From contig NZ_CP032405.1 of assembly GCF_016806065.1 (NCBI RefSeq), forward strand, positions 4,120,001 through 4,184,000: a stretch of 64,000 nt of DNA, in the 5' to 3' direction. The first letter of the stretch is position 1; each line of letters begins with the position of its first letter. Origin of the DNA: Rhizobium rosettiformans (GTDB lineage: Bacteria > Pseudomonadota > Alphaproteobacteria > Rhizobiales > Rhizobiaceae). The notes beneath the pieces were generated by a model. It was not told the DNA's origin. It made no database searches and worked only from the letters and a program-made list of their open reading frames with translations. Shown here one piece after another: positions 47,109-56,628 of the stretch. The translations under genes were made by a program, and so were the position numbers.

Positions 47109-48026
47109 GTGGCATCCATCGGCCAGATCGTCGAGCAGACAGCCGGCAGCGAGGTGTTGAAGCGCGCGCGCCAGCGGGCCGTGCTCGTGCCCGACTGCAT
47201 GGTCGAGGCCCGCCGCATCGCCAATACGGTGATCGCCGGCTGGCATGGCCGCCGCAAGCGCGGCATTGGCGAAAACTTCTGGCAGTTCCGTCCCTATGCC
47301 GATGGCGAGAGCTTCTCGCGCATCGACTGGCGCCGCTCGGCACGCGACGACCACATGTATATCCGTGACCGCGAGTGGGAAGCGGCCCACACGGTCTGGC
47401 TCTGGGCCGACATGTCGCCGTCGATGATGTACAAGTCGACGCTGGCCTCCGTCTCCAAGGAAAGCCGCGCCCTCGTCCTGATGCTGGCCCTCGCCGAAAT
47501 CCTGGCACGTTCCGGCGAACGCATTGGTTGCCCTGGCATCATGGAGCCGATTTCCGCCCGCAACGCCGCCGAGCGACTGGCGACCGCCATCATGCACGCG
47601 CCGCTGACCGAAGGCCTGCCCGACACCCGCATGATCCGCGGCGCAAGCGACATCGTGCTGATCGGCGATTTTCTCGACGATGCCGACCGGGTGATGGAGC
47701 GCATCACGCCGCTCGCCCGCCGCGGCCTGCGCGGCCATGTGCTCGAGGTGGCCGATCCGGCGGAAGAGACCTTCCCCTATACCGGCCGCACCGAATTCAC
47801 CGATCCCGAAACCGGCGAAAAGCTGACCTCCGGCCGCGCCGAGACGCTGCGTGACGATTATCAGCAGGCTTATCTCGCTCGCCGAGGATCGATGTCGGAT
47901 CAGCTCCGCCGCATGGGCTGGAGCTTCACCCACAACCGCACCGATCGCCTCGCCTCGGAGGCCCTCGTCGCCGTCCACATGCACCTGTCGGGCATGCCGC
48001 CCGCAGCGGTCAGGAGTGCGGGCTGA
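47109..48026 (+). CDS. DUF58 protein
   Basis: 305 residues from GTG 47109, after AAGGGAGGCC with 16 bases between the genes. The signature of DUF58 is the segment RPYADGESFSRIDWRRSARDDHMYIRD, followed by the vWA-like HTVWLWADMSPSM, which keeps a DxSxS-like metal site (DMSPS). Members are client proteins of MoxR ATPases. The stop overlaps the next start (TGATG). Confidence 0.9.
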   Translation: MASIGQIVEQTAGSEVLKRARQRAVLVPDCMVEARRIANTVIAGWHGRRKRGIGENFWQFRPYADGESFSRIDWRRSARDDHMYIRDREWEAAHTVWLWADMSPSMMYKSTLASVSKESRALVLMLALAEILARSGERIGCPGIMEPISARNAAERLATAIMHAPLTEGLPDTRMIRGASDIVLIGDFLDDADRVMERITPLARRGLRGHVLEVADPAEETFPYTGRTEFTDPETGEKLTSGRAETLRDDYQQAYLARRGSMSDQLRRMGWSFTHNRTDRLASEALVAVHMHLSGMPPAAVRSAG

Positions 48027-50848
48027 TGTTCGGTATGCCACTCGCCTTCGGCGCTCCCGCCATGCTCGGCGCCCTGCTCGCGCTGCCCCTGATCTGGTGG
48101 CTCCTAAAGCTCACCCCGCCGCGCCCGAAGGCGGAAGTCTTTCCGCCGCTGAAGATCCTGGCCGGCGTGTTGAAGCGCGAGGAAACGCCCTCGAAAAGCC
48201 CCTGGTGGCTGACGCTTCTGCGCATGCTGATGGCCGCGATCGTCATCTTCGCACTCGCCGATCCCGTGCTCAACCCGCGCAACGCCACACTTTCCGGCGA
48301 CGGCCCGCTGCTGCTCGTCGTCGACAATGGCTGGGCAACCGTTGGCGACTGGGATCGCCGTGTCGAAACCGCGACCACCCTGATCGGCGATGCCGCTGAC
48401 CGCAGCCTGCCCGTCTCGATCGTCTTCACCGCCGACGCGACCCATGACGCGATCCCCGGGACACCCGCCGTCGCCCTTGAAAAACTCGCCGCCGCCACCG
48501 CACGTCCGCTCCGCCCCGATCGGACAAGGACCATCGAGGCCCTGCGCACCACCTTCTCCTCGGAACGCCCCGGCACGCTGACCTATGTCTCCGATGGCAT
48601 TGCGCGTGACGCCGAAGACCCGTTCCTCTCGGATCTCGCCAGCTTGTCTCCAGCGGAGTTCCGCATCGTTGAAGGCGATGGCGCAACAAGCGTCGCCATC
48701 ACCGGCGCCAACAACGGCTCGGATGCGCTCACCGTCACGCTCTCGCGCCTGAATGCCGCCGAACCTCGCAGCCTGATCGTCGATGCGCAGGACCGCCAGG
48801 GTCGTGTCATCGCCTCCGGCCAGGTGGATTTCGCCCCCGGCACATCAGAAGCTTCCGGCGAGATCGCCGCCCCCTTCGAGCTGCGCAATGATTTCGCCCG
48901 CCTCTCGATTGCAGGCATCGCTTCCGCTGGCGCCACCTACCTGCTCGACGACGGCTTCCGCCGCCGCAAGGTCGCACTTGTTTCCGGTGACAGTGGAGAC
49001 GGCTTCCAGCCGCTGCTTTCGCCGCTCTATTACATCGAGCGCGCGCTCGGCCCCTATGCCGATGTGGTCAAGCCCGGCCAAACCGACCTCGCCGTCGCCA
49101 TCCCCGAGATCCTCAACCAGAATCCGTCTGCCCTGGTGCTCGCGGATGTCGGCCGCCTGCCTGCCGACGTCTATGATCCGCTGCAAGCGTGGATCAACCG
49201 CGGCGGCACGCTCATCCGTTTTGCCGGCCCGCGTTTGGCCGCAGCCCCCGCCGACGACCCGCTGGTACCCGTGATCCTGCGCCAGGGCGAACGCGCGCTG
49301 GGCGGCGCCCTCTCCTGGGCCGAGCCTCAGCCGCTCGCCGATTTCCCGACCTTCGGCCCGTTTGCCGGCATGCCGCGCCCCGAAGGCATTCTCGTAAAGC
49401 GCCAGGTGCTCGCCGAACCGACCCCGGATCTCGCCGCCCGCACCTGGGCAAGCCTCGCCGACGGCACGCCACTCGTCACCGTCGAGGACAACGGCGCCGG
49501 CCGCATCGTGCTCTTCCATGTCAGTGCCGAGGCCACCTGGTCCGACCTGCCGATCTCGGGCACCTTCGTCGAAATGCTCCGCCGTATCGTCCAGCTCACC
49601 CGGGTTGGCGCGGCCGAAGCGCAAGCCGACCAGTCCACTGCCGCCTCGCTGCCGCCCTTCCGCCTGCTCAACGAGCGTGGTGCGCTGACAACCGAAGCCG
49701 GGACCGCCAAGCCGCTCTCGCTCGGCCCGGAACGTCCCGAAGCCGCCACCTTCGACAACCCGCCCGGCCTCTACGGCACGGAAGACGGCTTCACCGCCCT
49801 AAACCTCTTGCCATCCGACGCCACACTCCGCCCGCTCCCCTCGCCAGCAGGCCTCACCCTCGCCCGCGACCCGATGGCCGGCACGGCTGCCACGCCGCTG
49901 AAGCCGAGCCTGTTGACTCTCGCCTTCCTGCTTCTCGTTATCGACAGCCTGATCGTGCTCTTCATGGGCGGCGCCTTCTCGCGTATGCCGAAGCGCGCTC
50001 CGGCCGCTGCCGCCTCGATCCTGGCCCTCGCTTTCGCCTTCGGTATCGCCACCACCCCCGGTCAGGCGCTGGCTCAGTCGGCCGATGCCAAGCCTGGAGA
50101 CGAACAGATCCTGGAGCACCTCGACAACACCCATCTCGCCTATGTCATCACGGGCGACGCGGAGGTCGACCGCTTGTCCGAACAAGGGCTCGCGGGCCTC
50201 ACGGACTTCCTCACCTATCGCACGACGCTCGAACCCGCGCCGCCTGTTGGCGTCGACATCTCGAAGGATGAACTCTCCTTCTACCCGATCATTTTCTGGC
50301 CGATTTCCGCCTCCGCGCCCATGCCCTCGGCCGCCGCGATCAGTCGCATCGACGCCTATATGAGATCAGGCGGCACCGTGCTCTTCGATACGCGTGACCA
50401 GGGCTCGACACTGGGCAACGAAGTTGGCTCCTCTCCGAACGGCGAACGCCTGCAGGCGATCCTCGCCAATATCGATATCCCGCCGCTCGAGCCGGTGCCT
50501 TCCGATCACGTGCTGACGCGTGCCTTCTACCTGCTGCAGGGCTTTCCCGGCCGCTACAGCGGCAGCCCGCTCTGGGTCGAGGCCCGTCAGGAGGCGCTCT
50601 CCAGCAACAGCGGCGTTGCCTCCTCCGGCGATGGCGTGAGCCCGATCATGATCACCGGCAACGATCTCATGGGCGCCTGGGCGGTCGATGCGAATGGCGC
50701 AAGCGTGCTTCCCGTCGTCCCCGCCGACGAGATGCAGCGCGAAATGTCCTTCCGCTCGGGCGTCAACATCATGATGTATATGCTGACCGGCAACTACAAG
50801 GCAGACCAGGTCCACGTGCCTGCTTTGCTCGAACGACTGGGGCAGTGA
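48026..50848 (+). CDS. Large membrane protein, BatA-like N-terminus and DUF4159 C-terminus
   Basis: 940 residues. The N-terminus has two membrane helices (ALLALPLIWWLLKL and TLLRMLMAAIVIFALADPV) of the BatA/aerotolerance type and a vWA-like segment beginning LLLVVDNGWA in which the metal-site serines are not obvious. Another membrane helix lies at about 628-650, and the C-terminal 240 residues form DUF4159 (HLAYVITGDAEVDRLSEQGLAGL, ISRIDAYMRSGGTVLFDTRDQG, RAFYLLQGFPGRY). The stop is 4 bases from the next gene. It is probably a membrane partner of the MoxR/DUF58 pair. Function unknown. Confidence 0.85.
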   Translation: MFGMPLAFGAPAMLGALLALPLIWWLLKLTPPRPKAEVFPPLKILAGVLKREETPSKSPWWLTLLRMLMAAIVIFALADPVLNPRNATLSGDGPLLLVVDNGWATVGDWDRRVETATTLIGDAADRSLPVSIVFTADATHDAIPGTPAVALEKLAAATARPLRPDRTRTIEALRTTFSSERPGTLTYVSDGIARDAEDPFLSDLASLSPAEFRIVEGDGATSVAITGANNGSDALTVTLSRLNAAEPRSLIVDAQDRQGRVIASGQVDFAPGTSEASGEIAAPFELRNDFARLSIAGIASAGATYLLDDGFRRRKVALVSGDSGDGFQPLLSPLYYIERALGPYADVVKPGQTDLAVAIPEILNQNPSALVLADVGRLPADVYDPLQAWINRGGTLIRFAGPRLAAAPADDPLVPVILRQGERALGGALSWAEPQPLADFPTFGPFAGMPRPEGILVKRQVLAEPTPDLAARTWASLADGTPLVTVEDNGAGRIVLFHVSAEATWSDLPISGTFVEMLRRIVQLTRVGAAEAQADQSTAASLPPFRLLNERGALTTEAGTAKPLSLGPERPEAATFDNPPGLYGTEDGFTALNLLPSDATLRPLPSPAGLTLARDPMAGTAATPLKPSLLTLAFLLLVIDSLIVLFMGGAFSRMPKRAPAAAASILALAFAFGIATTPGQALAQSADAKPGDEQILEHLDNTHLAYVITGDAEVDRLSEQGLAGLTDFLTYRTTLEPAPPVGVDISKDELSFYPIIFWPISASAPMPSAAAISRIDAYMRSGGTVLFDTRDQGSTLGNEVGSSPNGERLQAILANIDIPPLEPVPSDHVLTRAFYLLQGFPGRYSGSPLWVEARQEALSSNSGVASSGDGVSPIMITGNDLMGAWAVDANGASVLPVVPADEMQREMSFRSGVNIMMYMLTGNYKADQVHVPALLERLGQ

Positions 50849-50852
50849 GGCC

Positions 50853-52922
50853 ATGACGCTCGAATTCGCCCCCTTCATCCCCTGGATCGCCATTGCCACA
50901 CTTGCCGTGCTCGCCGTGGTGCTCTCCGCCCTCGGCTTCCTGCGCGGCGTCCGCGGCACGGCCATCCGGCTTGCCGCCTCGATCGCCGTATTGGCAGCAC
51001 TCGCAAACCCGCTCCTGCTCCAGGAAGAGCGCGATCCGCTGACCACGGTCGTGCCTGTTATCGTCGACCGCAGCCAGAGCCAGCAGATCGCCGGCCGCGC
51101 CGAGGAAACCGATCAGGCGCTTCAGGGCATCCGCGACCGCCTCGGCCGTTTCCCCAATATCGAACCGCGCATCGTCGAGGTGACCGATCCCGGCGACAGC
51201 GACGCCCCCTCCACCAAGCTCTTCGAAGCGCTGGCTGCGGCAACGACGGATGTTCCCCCCGCCCGTGTCGGTGGCGCAATCTTCGTCACCGACGGCCAGG
51301 TGCATGATATCCCGGCCGAAAACCAGGCGCTCCCCTTCGACGCACCGGTGCATTCCCTGATCACGGGCAAGGCCGACGAATTCGACCGCCGCATCGAGGT
51401 CCTGCGCGCACCGCGATTCGGCATCGTCGACGAGGAACAGGAACTCACCTTCCGCGTCTTCGACGATGGTGAGGCCTCCAACCAGCCGGCCGACGTTTCG
51501 GTCAGAATGAACGGCGAAGACCTCGGCACCGTGCCAGCTGTCCCCGGCGCCGAGACCTCCTTTGCCTTCCGCGTCCCCCGCGGCGGCAACAATGTCCTGG
51601 AATTCTCGGTCGCAGCGACACCGGGCGAAGTCACCGACGTCAACAATCGCGCTATCCACCTGATCGAGGGCATCCGCCAGAACCTGCGCGTGTTACTCGT
51701 CTCGGGCGAACCCCATGCCGGCGAGCGTGCCTGGCGCAACCTCTTGAAGTCAGACGCCTCGGTCGACCTCGTCCACTTCACCATCCTGCGTCCGCCGGAA
51801 AAGCAGGACGGCACGCCGATCAATGAGCTCTCGCTGATCGCCTTCCCGACCCGCGAGCTCTTCGTCGAAAAAATCAACGATTTCGACCTGATCATCTTCG
51901 ACCGCTACCAGCATCGCGGCGTATTGCCGATTCTCTATTACGACTACATCGCCGAATATGTGAGGAATGGCGGCGCGCTGCTGATCGCAGCTGGCCCCGA
52001 ACATGCCGGCCAGGATTCGATCGCCCTCACGCCGCTCGAGTCAGTGCTTCCGGCCACGCCAACCGGCGATGTCCATCAGGCCGGCTTCTATCCGCGCCTG
52101 TCGGAACAGGGCAAGCGGCACCCCGTCACCCGTGGCCTTGATGGCTCGGCCGTCGAGCCGCCGCAATGGGGGCGCTGGTTCCGCAGCGTCGATGTCGGAC
52201 GTACCGACGGCGAAACCGTCATGACCGGCGACGGCGACCGTCCTCTGCTGGTGCTGAACCGCGCCAATGAGGGCCGCGTTGCCATGCTGCTTTCCGACCA
52301 GGGCTGGCTCTGGGCCCGCGGCTTTGAAGGCGGCGGCCCGCATGTCTCGCTCTATCGCCGCATCGCCCACTGGCTGATGAAGGAGCCGGAACTCGAGGAA
52401 GAAGCGCTCAAAGCCCGCGCCACCGGCCGCACGTTGGAGGTGACCCGCCAGACCATAGGCGACGCCCCCGGCCCCGCGACGATCACCACGCCCTCGGGTG
52501 AGACGATCGCGCTGAACTTGAACGAAATACAGCCCGGCCTCTATCGCGGCGAGAGCCGCATGACAGAGACCGGCCTCTTCACCATCACCAATGGTGACTT
52601 CTCGACCCTCGTGCATGTCGGCGCCGTCGATGCGCCCGAATTCCGCGCGATGATCTCGACGACCGACACGCTCGCCCCGATCAGCCAGGAAACCCGTGGC
52701 CTCACCGCCCGCCTCGACGATGGCGATGAGACCGTGCGCATCCCCGACATCCTGCCCGTGCGCGGCGAAGTCCGCGTCGCCGACGATCGCCGCATGCTGA
52801 TCAAGCTGACCGACGAAACCGTGCTCAAGGGCGTCAACACGCTGCCCCTGTTTGCAGGATTTGCCGGTCTCGGCATCCTGCTGTTGGCGGTATCCGCCAT
52901 GTGGTGGCGCGAGGGCCGGTAA
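50853..52922 (+). CDS. Large membrane protein with GATase1-like domain
   Basis: 689 residues. Two N-terminal membrane helices (about 8-28 and 35-57) and one near the C-terminus (about 664-684). The central part contains a class I glutamine-amidotransferase-like fold seen in this operon family (ILYYDYIAEYVRNGGALLIAAGPEHAG), without the catalytic Cys of real amidotransferases in the visible elbow. A vWA-like start (VVPVIVDRSQSQQIAG, with DRSQS) suggests a metal-ion site. It ends the MoxR operon. Role unknown; a membrane-associated stress or envelope complex is the general expectation. Confidence 0.82.
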   Translation: MTLEFAPFIPWIAIATLAVLAVVLSALGFLRGVRGTAIRLAASIAVLAALANPLLLQEERDPLTTVVPVIVDRSQSQQIAGRAEETDQALQGIRDRLGRFPNIEPRIVEVTDPGDSDAPSTKLFEALAAATTDVPPARVGGAIFVTDGQVHDIPAENQALPFDAPVHSLITGKADEFDRRIEVLRAPRFGIVDEEQELTFRVFDDGEASNQPADVSVRMNGEDLGTVPAVPGAETSFAFRVPRGGNNVLEFSVAATPGEVTDVNNRAIHLIEGIRQNLRVLLVSGEPHAGERAWRNLLKSDASVDLVHFTILRPPEKQDGTPINELSLIAFPTRELFVEKINDFDLIIFDRYQHRGVLPILYYDYIAEYVRNGGALLIAAGPEHAGQDSIALTPLESVLPATPTGDVHQAGFYPRLSEQGKRHPVTRGLDGSAVEPPQWGRWFRSVDVGRTDGETVMTGDGDRPLLVLNRANEGRVAMLLSDQGWLWARGFEGGGPHVSLYRRIAHWLMKEPELEEEALKARATGRTLEVTRQTIGDAPGPATITTPSGETIALNLNEIQPGLYRGESRMTETGLFTITNGDFSTLVHVGAVDAPEFRAMISTTDTLAPISQETRGLTARLDDGDETVRIPDILPVRGEVRVADDRRMLIKLTDETVLKGVNTLPLFAGFAGLGILLLAVSAMWWREGR

Positions 52923-52949
52923 GGCGCTTCAGATGAAGAAAGTGCCGCG

Positions 52950-53462
52950 TCAGTCGGAAACCCGGGGATAGTGTCGATAGACGAGGTCCTCTGGCGCTGG
53001 CCGTTCTGCGCTGGGGTCAAGGACCGCACCGAGCCGAAGGGCAAGCCCAGCCGACCGCGTATTTTCGGGATAGACATAACTCACCAGGCTCGGCAGTTTG
53101 CGAATGTCCCGCGCCCAGGAAAGCATCGCCTCCGCAGCTTCCCGCGCATAGCCGCGCCCTTCGAACTCCGGATAGACGAACCAGCCGAGCTCGAACTCCG
53201 GGAACAGCGGCCCCGCATTGATCCCCACCTGACCGACGCATGCGCCACTGGCCAGATCCTCGATCATCAGCGCCCCGCAGCCAAACAGATCCCACTGCGC
53301 ATGATCGCTGCAGAACATGCCCCAGGCTGCAGCCTCAGAAAACGGCCCGCCCATGAACTGCGCCCGCTCCGACGCCATCAGCTGCCGGTACGCCGGCCAG
53401 TCATCGAAGCGCATCGGACGCAAGGTGAGACGTGAGGTTGTGAGCGTGGGTATGGGCTGCAT
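52950..53462 (-). CDS. GNAT acetyltransferase (RimJ/RimL-like)
   Basis: 170 residues. A GNAT fold with the start LTTSRLTLRPMRFDDWPAY and acetyl-CoA site region EGRGYAREAAEAMLSWA (Q/RxxGxG/A-like), then ENTRSAGLALRLG. Proteins of this group acetylate amino groups of proteins or small amines; the substrate is unknown. Converges on the MoxR operon with 27 bases between the ends. Confidence 0.85.
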   Translation of the reverse strand: MQPIPTLTTSRLTLRPMRFDDWPAYRQLMASERAQFMGGPFSEAAAWGMFCSDHAQWDLFGCGALMIEDLASGACVGQVGINAGPLFPEFELGWFVYPEFEGRGYAREAAEAMLSWARDIRKLPSLVSYVYPENTRSAGLALRLGAVLDPSAERPAPEDLVYRHYPRVSD

Positions 53463-53538
53463 TCTCTGGTATGGGCTCGTACTGTTCGACTAAACAGTGA
53501 GCCTATAAGGTTCTTCCCGCCGACGCTACGCGCTCCCC

Positions 53539-54069
53539 TCACCCCATCAACGCCTTGGCCTTCTCCTTGGCCAGCCCGCGCGATGCCGCGACACCCTTCG
53601 GAAACCCGCTTCGGTCACCGAAATCCCGCACCTCGCCACGACGCATGTGCCGCCCTGTCGAAGCCCCTGCAGCAATGAAATCGAGCAGGGTCACGCCCGC
53701 GACCATCACAAGCGCGATCGCCACATTGTCCTGCTTGGGATTATCGGGGTGCATCGCGGATCCCAGTGCAACGATGTCGAGCCCGTCGCCGGCAATGCGG
53801 CTGGCAAGCCCCACCTCCTTGTCGACAGAGAGCGTCATCATGCCCGAGCCGATCTCGCGCAGGCCATAGGCCCTGACCGCCACCTCCTGACCCTCCATGC
53901 CGAGTGCCCGTGTGATCCGGTGCGCGCCGAACAGCTGGACGACACCGAGCCCGATGCTGAACCAGCCGAGATTGCGAGCCAGCCGGTCGGACGATGAAAA
54001 CGAGCTCGGTCCTGTTTCGAGAACCTTTGGATCGCTCTTCGAACGCTTGAGTGTGCTGAGAAAATTCAT
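53539..54069 (-). CDS. Small membrane protein (DUF4267/YgaP-like, hydrophobic)
   Basis: 176 residues. After 28 polar residues come several hydrophobic stretches (LARNLGWFSIGLGVVQLFGAHRITRALG, YGLREIGSGMMTLS, VAIALVMVAGVTLLDFIAAGAS), consistent with two to four membrane helices. It resembles proteins annotated as cyclase/dehydrase-associated or DUF4267 membrane proteins, but the match is by eye only. It starts 14 bases after the alcohol dehydrogenase stop on the same strand, so the pair is probably one transcript. Confidence 0.5.
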   Translation of the reverse strand: MNFLSTLKRSKSDPKVLETGPSSFSSSDRLARNLGWFSIGLGVVQLFGAHRITRALGMEGQEVAVRAYGLREIGSGMMTLSVDKEVGLASRIAGDGLDIVALGSAMHPDNPKQDNVAIALVMVAGVTLLDFIAAGASTGRHMRRGEVRDFGDRSGFPKGVAASRGLAKEKAKALMG

Positions 54070-54083
54070 GACGATACCTCCGG

Positions 54084-55259
54084 TTAGGGCTTGAGCACGA
54101 CCTTGATGCAGCTGTCCTGCTTGTCGCGAAACACCTTGTACATCTCCGGCCCGTCCTCGAGCCCGACGGTGTGGGTGATGACGAAGGATGGATCGAGTTC
54201 GCCCTCTTCGATGCGGCGCAGGAGATCGTCCGTCCAGCGTTTGACATGCGTCTGCCCCATGCGGAAGGTCAGTCCCTTGTTCATCGCCATGCCCATCGGG
54301 ACCTTGTCGACGAGCCCGCTATAGACGCCGGGAATCGAGATGATCCCGCCCGGCCGGCAGACATAGATCATCTCGCGCAGCACATGCGGCCGATCGTTTT
54401 CCATCAGCATCATCTGCTTGGCCCGGTCCATCAGACTGTCAGGGTGGCTCACCGAGACATGGCTCTCCATGCCGACGGCGTCGATGCATTTCTCCGGCCC
54501 CTTGCCCCTGGTGAGTTCGTCAATCCGGTCGATGACGCTCTCCTCCTTGAAGTTGACAGGAATTGCGCCGCCAGCTTCCGCCATGGAAAGCCGCTCCGGC
54601 AGATAATCGATCGCCACGACCTGGGCTGCGCCCAGGAGAACGGCGCTGCGGATTGCCATCTGTCCGACAGGCCCGCAGCCCCAGACGACCACGGTGTCGG
54701 TAGGCTCGATCTCGCATTGCACGGCGGCCTGCCAGCCGGTTGGTAGAATGTCGCTGAGGAAGAGCGCCTGCTCGTCGCTCATGCCGTCGGGCACCTTGAT
54801 ATGCGTGCTGTCGGCAAAGGGGACGCGCAGATATTCGGCCTGGCCACCCGGATAACCACCGGTCAGGTGCGAATAGCCGAACAGCCCCGCGGTGGTCCGC
54901 CCGAAGGCTTTTTCCGCGAGTTCCTTCTTCCGGTTCGAGCGCTCACAGACCGAGAAATTACCGCGCTGACACTGCTCGCACTCGCCGCAGGTGATGGTGA
55001 AGGGAATGACCACACGGTCCCCCTTCTTCAGCTTGCCGTTCATGCCCGAGCCGACCTCGACCACCTCGCCCATGGTTTCATGGCCCATGATGTCGCCCGG
55101 CATCATCACGGGCACGAAATTGTGGAAGAGATGCAGGTCCGAGCCGCAGATCGCACAGCTTGTCACCTTGATGATCGCATCGCGCGGATCCTCGATTTCC
55201 GGGTCCGACACCCGATCACATCGGATATCTTCCTTGCCGTGCCATACCAGTGCGCGCAT
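54084..55259 (-). CDS. Zinc-dependent alcohol dehydrogenase (FdhA-like)
   Basis: 391 residues from ATG 55259, which has GGAGGCCC upstream; the upstream in-frame extension is not used. Catalytic zinc ligands Cys38, His60 and Glu61 (GHETMGEVVEVG) and the structural zinc Cys at 91, 94, 97 and 105 are present, with a GCGPVGQMA Rossmann segment. Among MDR enzymes it is nearest to glutathione-independent formaldehyde or threonine-type dehydrogenases; the substrate is not certain. Divergent from a GNAT gene and upstream of the small membrane protein. Confidence 0.88.
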   Translation of the reverse strand: MRALVWHGKEDIRCDRVSDPEIEDPRDAIIKVTSCAICGSDLHLFHNFVPVMMPGDIMGHETMGEVVEVGSGMNGKLKKGDRVVIPFTITCGECEQCQRGNFSVCERSNRKKELAEKAFGRTTAGLFGYSHLTGGYPGGQAEYLRVPFADSTHIKVPDGMSDEQALFLSDILPTGWQAAVQCEIEPTDTVVVWGCGPVGQMAIRSAVLLGAAQVVAIDYLPERLSMAEAGGAIPVNFKEESVIDRIDELTRGKGPEKCIDAVGMESHVSVSHPDSLMDRAKQMMLMENDRPHVLREMIYVCRPGGIISIPGVYSGLVDKVPMGMAMNKGLTFRMGQTHVKRWTDDLLRRIEEGELDPSFVITHTVGLEDGPEMYKVFRDKQDSCIKVVLKP

Positions 55260-55379
55260 CCGGGCCTCCTCATTGCCATCTGTTGATGCCTGCCCAACAC
55301 GCGCTGCACCGAAGGGTTCCGCAGGAATTTCGAGGACTCGCTCTCGACAATTCCGGGGCAAAGCGGAACACTGCAAGAC

Positions 55380-55835
55380 ATGACGATACCCCTCACCCTC
55401 TCGGACACCGTTCCCGAAGCCGCCCGCGATTCCATCCTCGCCAGTATCAAGGCGCACAACGAAACGCTGCTTGGCGCAACGGATCGAAAAGACATCTACA
55501 TCCCGATCACCGCCGATGACGGCACGGTCGACGGTGGCCTCGTCGGCTACACCGGCCGGGGCTGGCTGTTTGTGGAATTGCTCGCAGTTCCCGAGCGCCT
55601 GCGCGGTCAGGGCATGGCCGGGGCGCTACTGGCACGAGCTGAGGAGGAAGCGAGGGCCCGCGGCTGCATCGGCGCTTACATCGACACGATCAACCCGGTC
55701 GCCTGCCGCGCCTATGAGCGTGCCGGCTACCATGTTTTCGGCCGCATCGAGGATTTCGCCAAGGGCTACGATATCTGCTGGCTGATCAAGCGCTTCGGCG
55801 AAGCGCTTGAGGACACGTCTCACGCCGAAGCATAG
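55380..55835 (+). CDS. GNAT acetyltransferase (FR47-like)
   Basis: 151 residues. The acetyl-CoA site reads VPERLRGQGMAGALLARAEEEARARG and is followed by the NPVACRAYERAGYHVFG loop. Its end overlaps the convergent acetyltransferase gene by 16 bases. The start ATG 55380 is weakly preceded by a ribosome site, but the N-terminus (MTIPLTLSD) is family-typical. Substrate unknown. Confidence 0.8.
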   Translation: MTIPLTLSDTVPEAARDSILASIKAHNETLLGATDRKDIYIPITADDGTVDGGLVGYTGRGWLFVELLAVPERLRGQGMAGALLARAEEEARARGCIGAYIDTINPVACRAYERAGYHVFGRIEDFAKGYDICWLIKRFGEALEDTSHAEA

Positions 55836-56380
55836 GCGCGATCCGGGGCCTCGTCGGCCGCCGCAGGCATCTTCGCCCCGCAGTCCCGCCAGGCGATCAC
55901 ACCCTTCAACCGGTCATGCACGTCGTCGGCCAAAGGCACGACCAACACCCGGTTTGGATCGACGGGACCGGGAAAGTCGAGCGCTTGGTAGGCAACCTTC
56001 TCGAAGCCGAGCGGCATGTAATAGGGCGGATCACCGATCAGGATGACACCTTCCGAGCCCTTCCGCCGCGCCGCCTCGATCGCGATCCGCACGAGTTCGC
56101 GGCCAATGCCCCGGTTCTTATGCGACGGGCGCACGGCAAGCGGTCCGAGCAGATGCCCTTGAACGCCGCCGGCGAGAACCGGCGTCATCCGGACGGATGC
56201 GATCGTCTCGCCATTGTCGGTGCAGATGAAGGAAAGTGACCGGTCATGTGGCCCCTGCTCGCGGATGCGCGCTGCCGCACGGGTGTGCCGGCCAGGACCA
56301 AAAGCTTCTTCGTTGATGAGTTCAATGACAGCGTCGTGCGACGCATCCTCGGTGAGGTAGACAAGGCCGGAGTGAAACAT
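55820..56380 (-). CDS. GNAT acetyltransferase (YhbS-like)
   Basis: 186 residues from ATG 56380; a TTG ten codons upstream is the only longer choice. It has a GNAT core with the CoA segment VRPSHKNRGIGRELVRIAIEAARRKG and the YhbS-type strand GVILIGDPPYYMPLGF. Members acetylate small amines or proteins; the substrate is unknown. It overlaps the convergent GNAT gene by 16 bases at the 3' ends. Confidence 0.85.
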   Translation of the reverse strand: MFHSGLVYLTEDASHDAVIELINEEAFGPGRHTRAAARIREQGPHDRSLSFICTDNGETIASVRMTPVLAGGVQGHLLGPLAVRPSHKNRGIGRELVRIAIEAARRKGSEGVILIGDPPYYMPLGFEKVAYQALDFPGPVDPNRVLVVPLADDVHDRLKGVIAWRDCGAKMPAAADEAPDRAYASA

Positions 56381-56628
56381 GGATGACCGAAACCAATAGA
56401 CAGACAGCAATAGGGTTCACGCGCACGAAATTCGTGCGTTCGAGAGCTTCAGCGTCGTCGTGGGTTCCGTGCGATGGTCATCGGGGCCTTCAAATTTTCA
56501 GTTTTGTTCCGATAGCAGCAAATTTTCTCGCCGTCCAACGGAAAACGCACTGTTCAACCCATCGCCCCTCGCAATTGCAGCCAGCAGCCGTATTTTGCCT
56601 GACAAGTGAAAAACAGAAGGAAATGATC

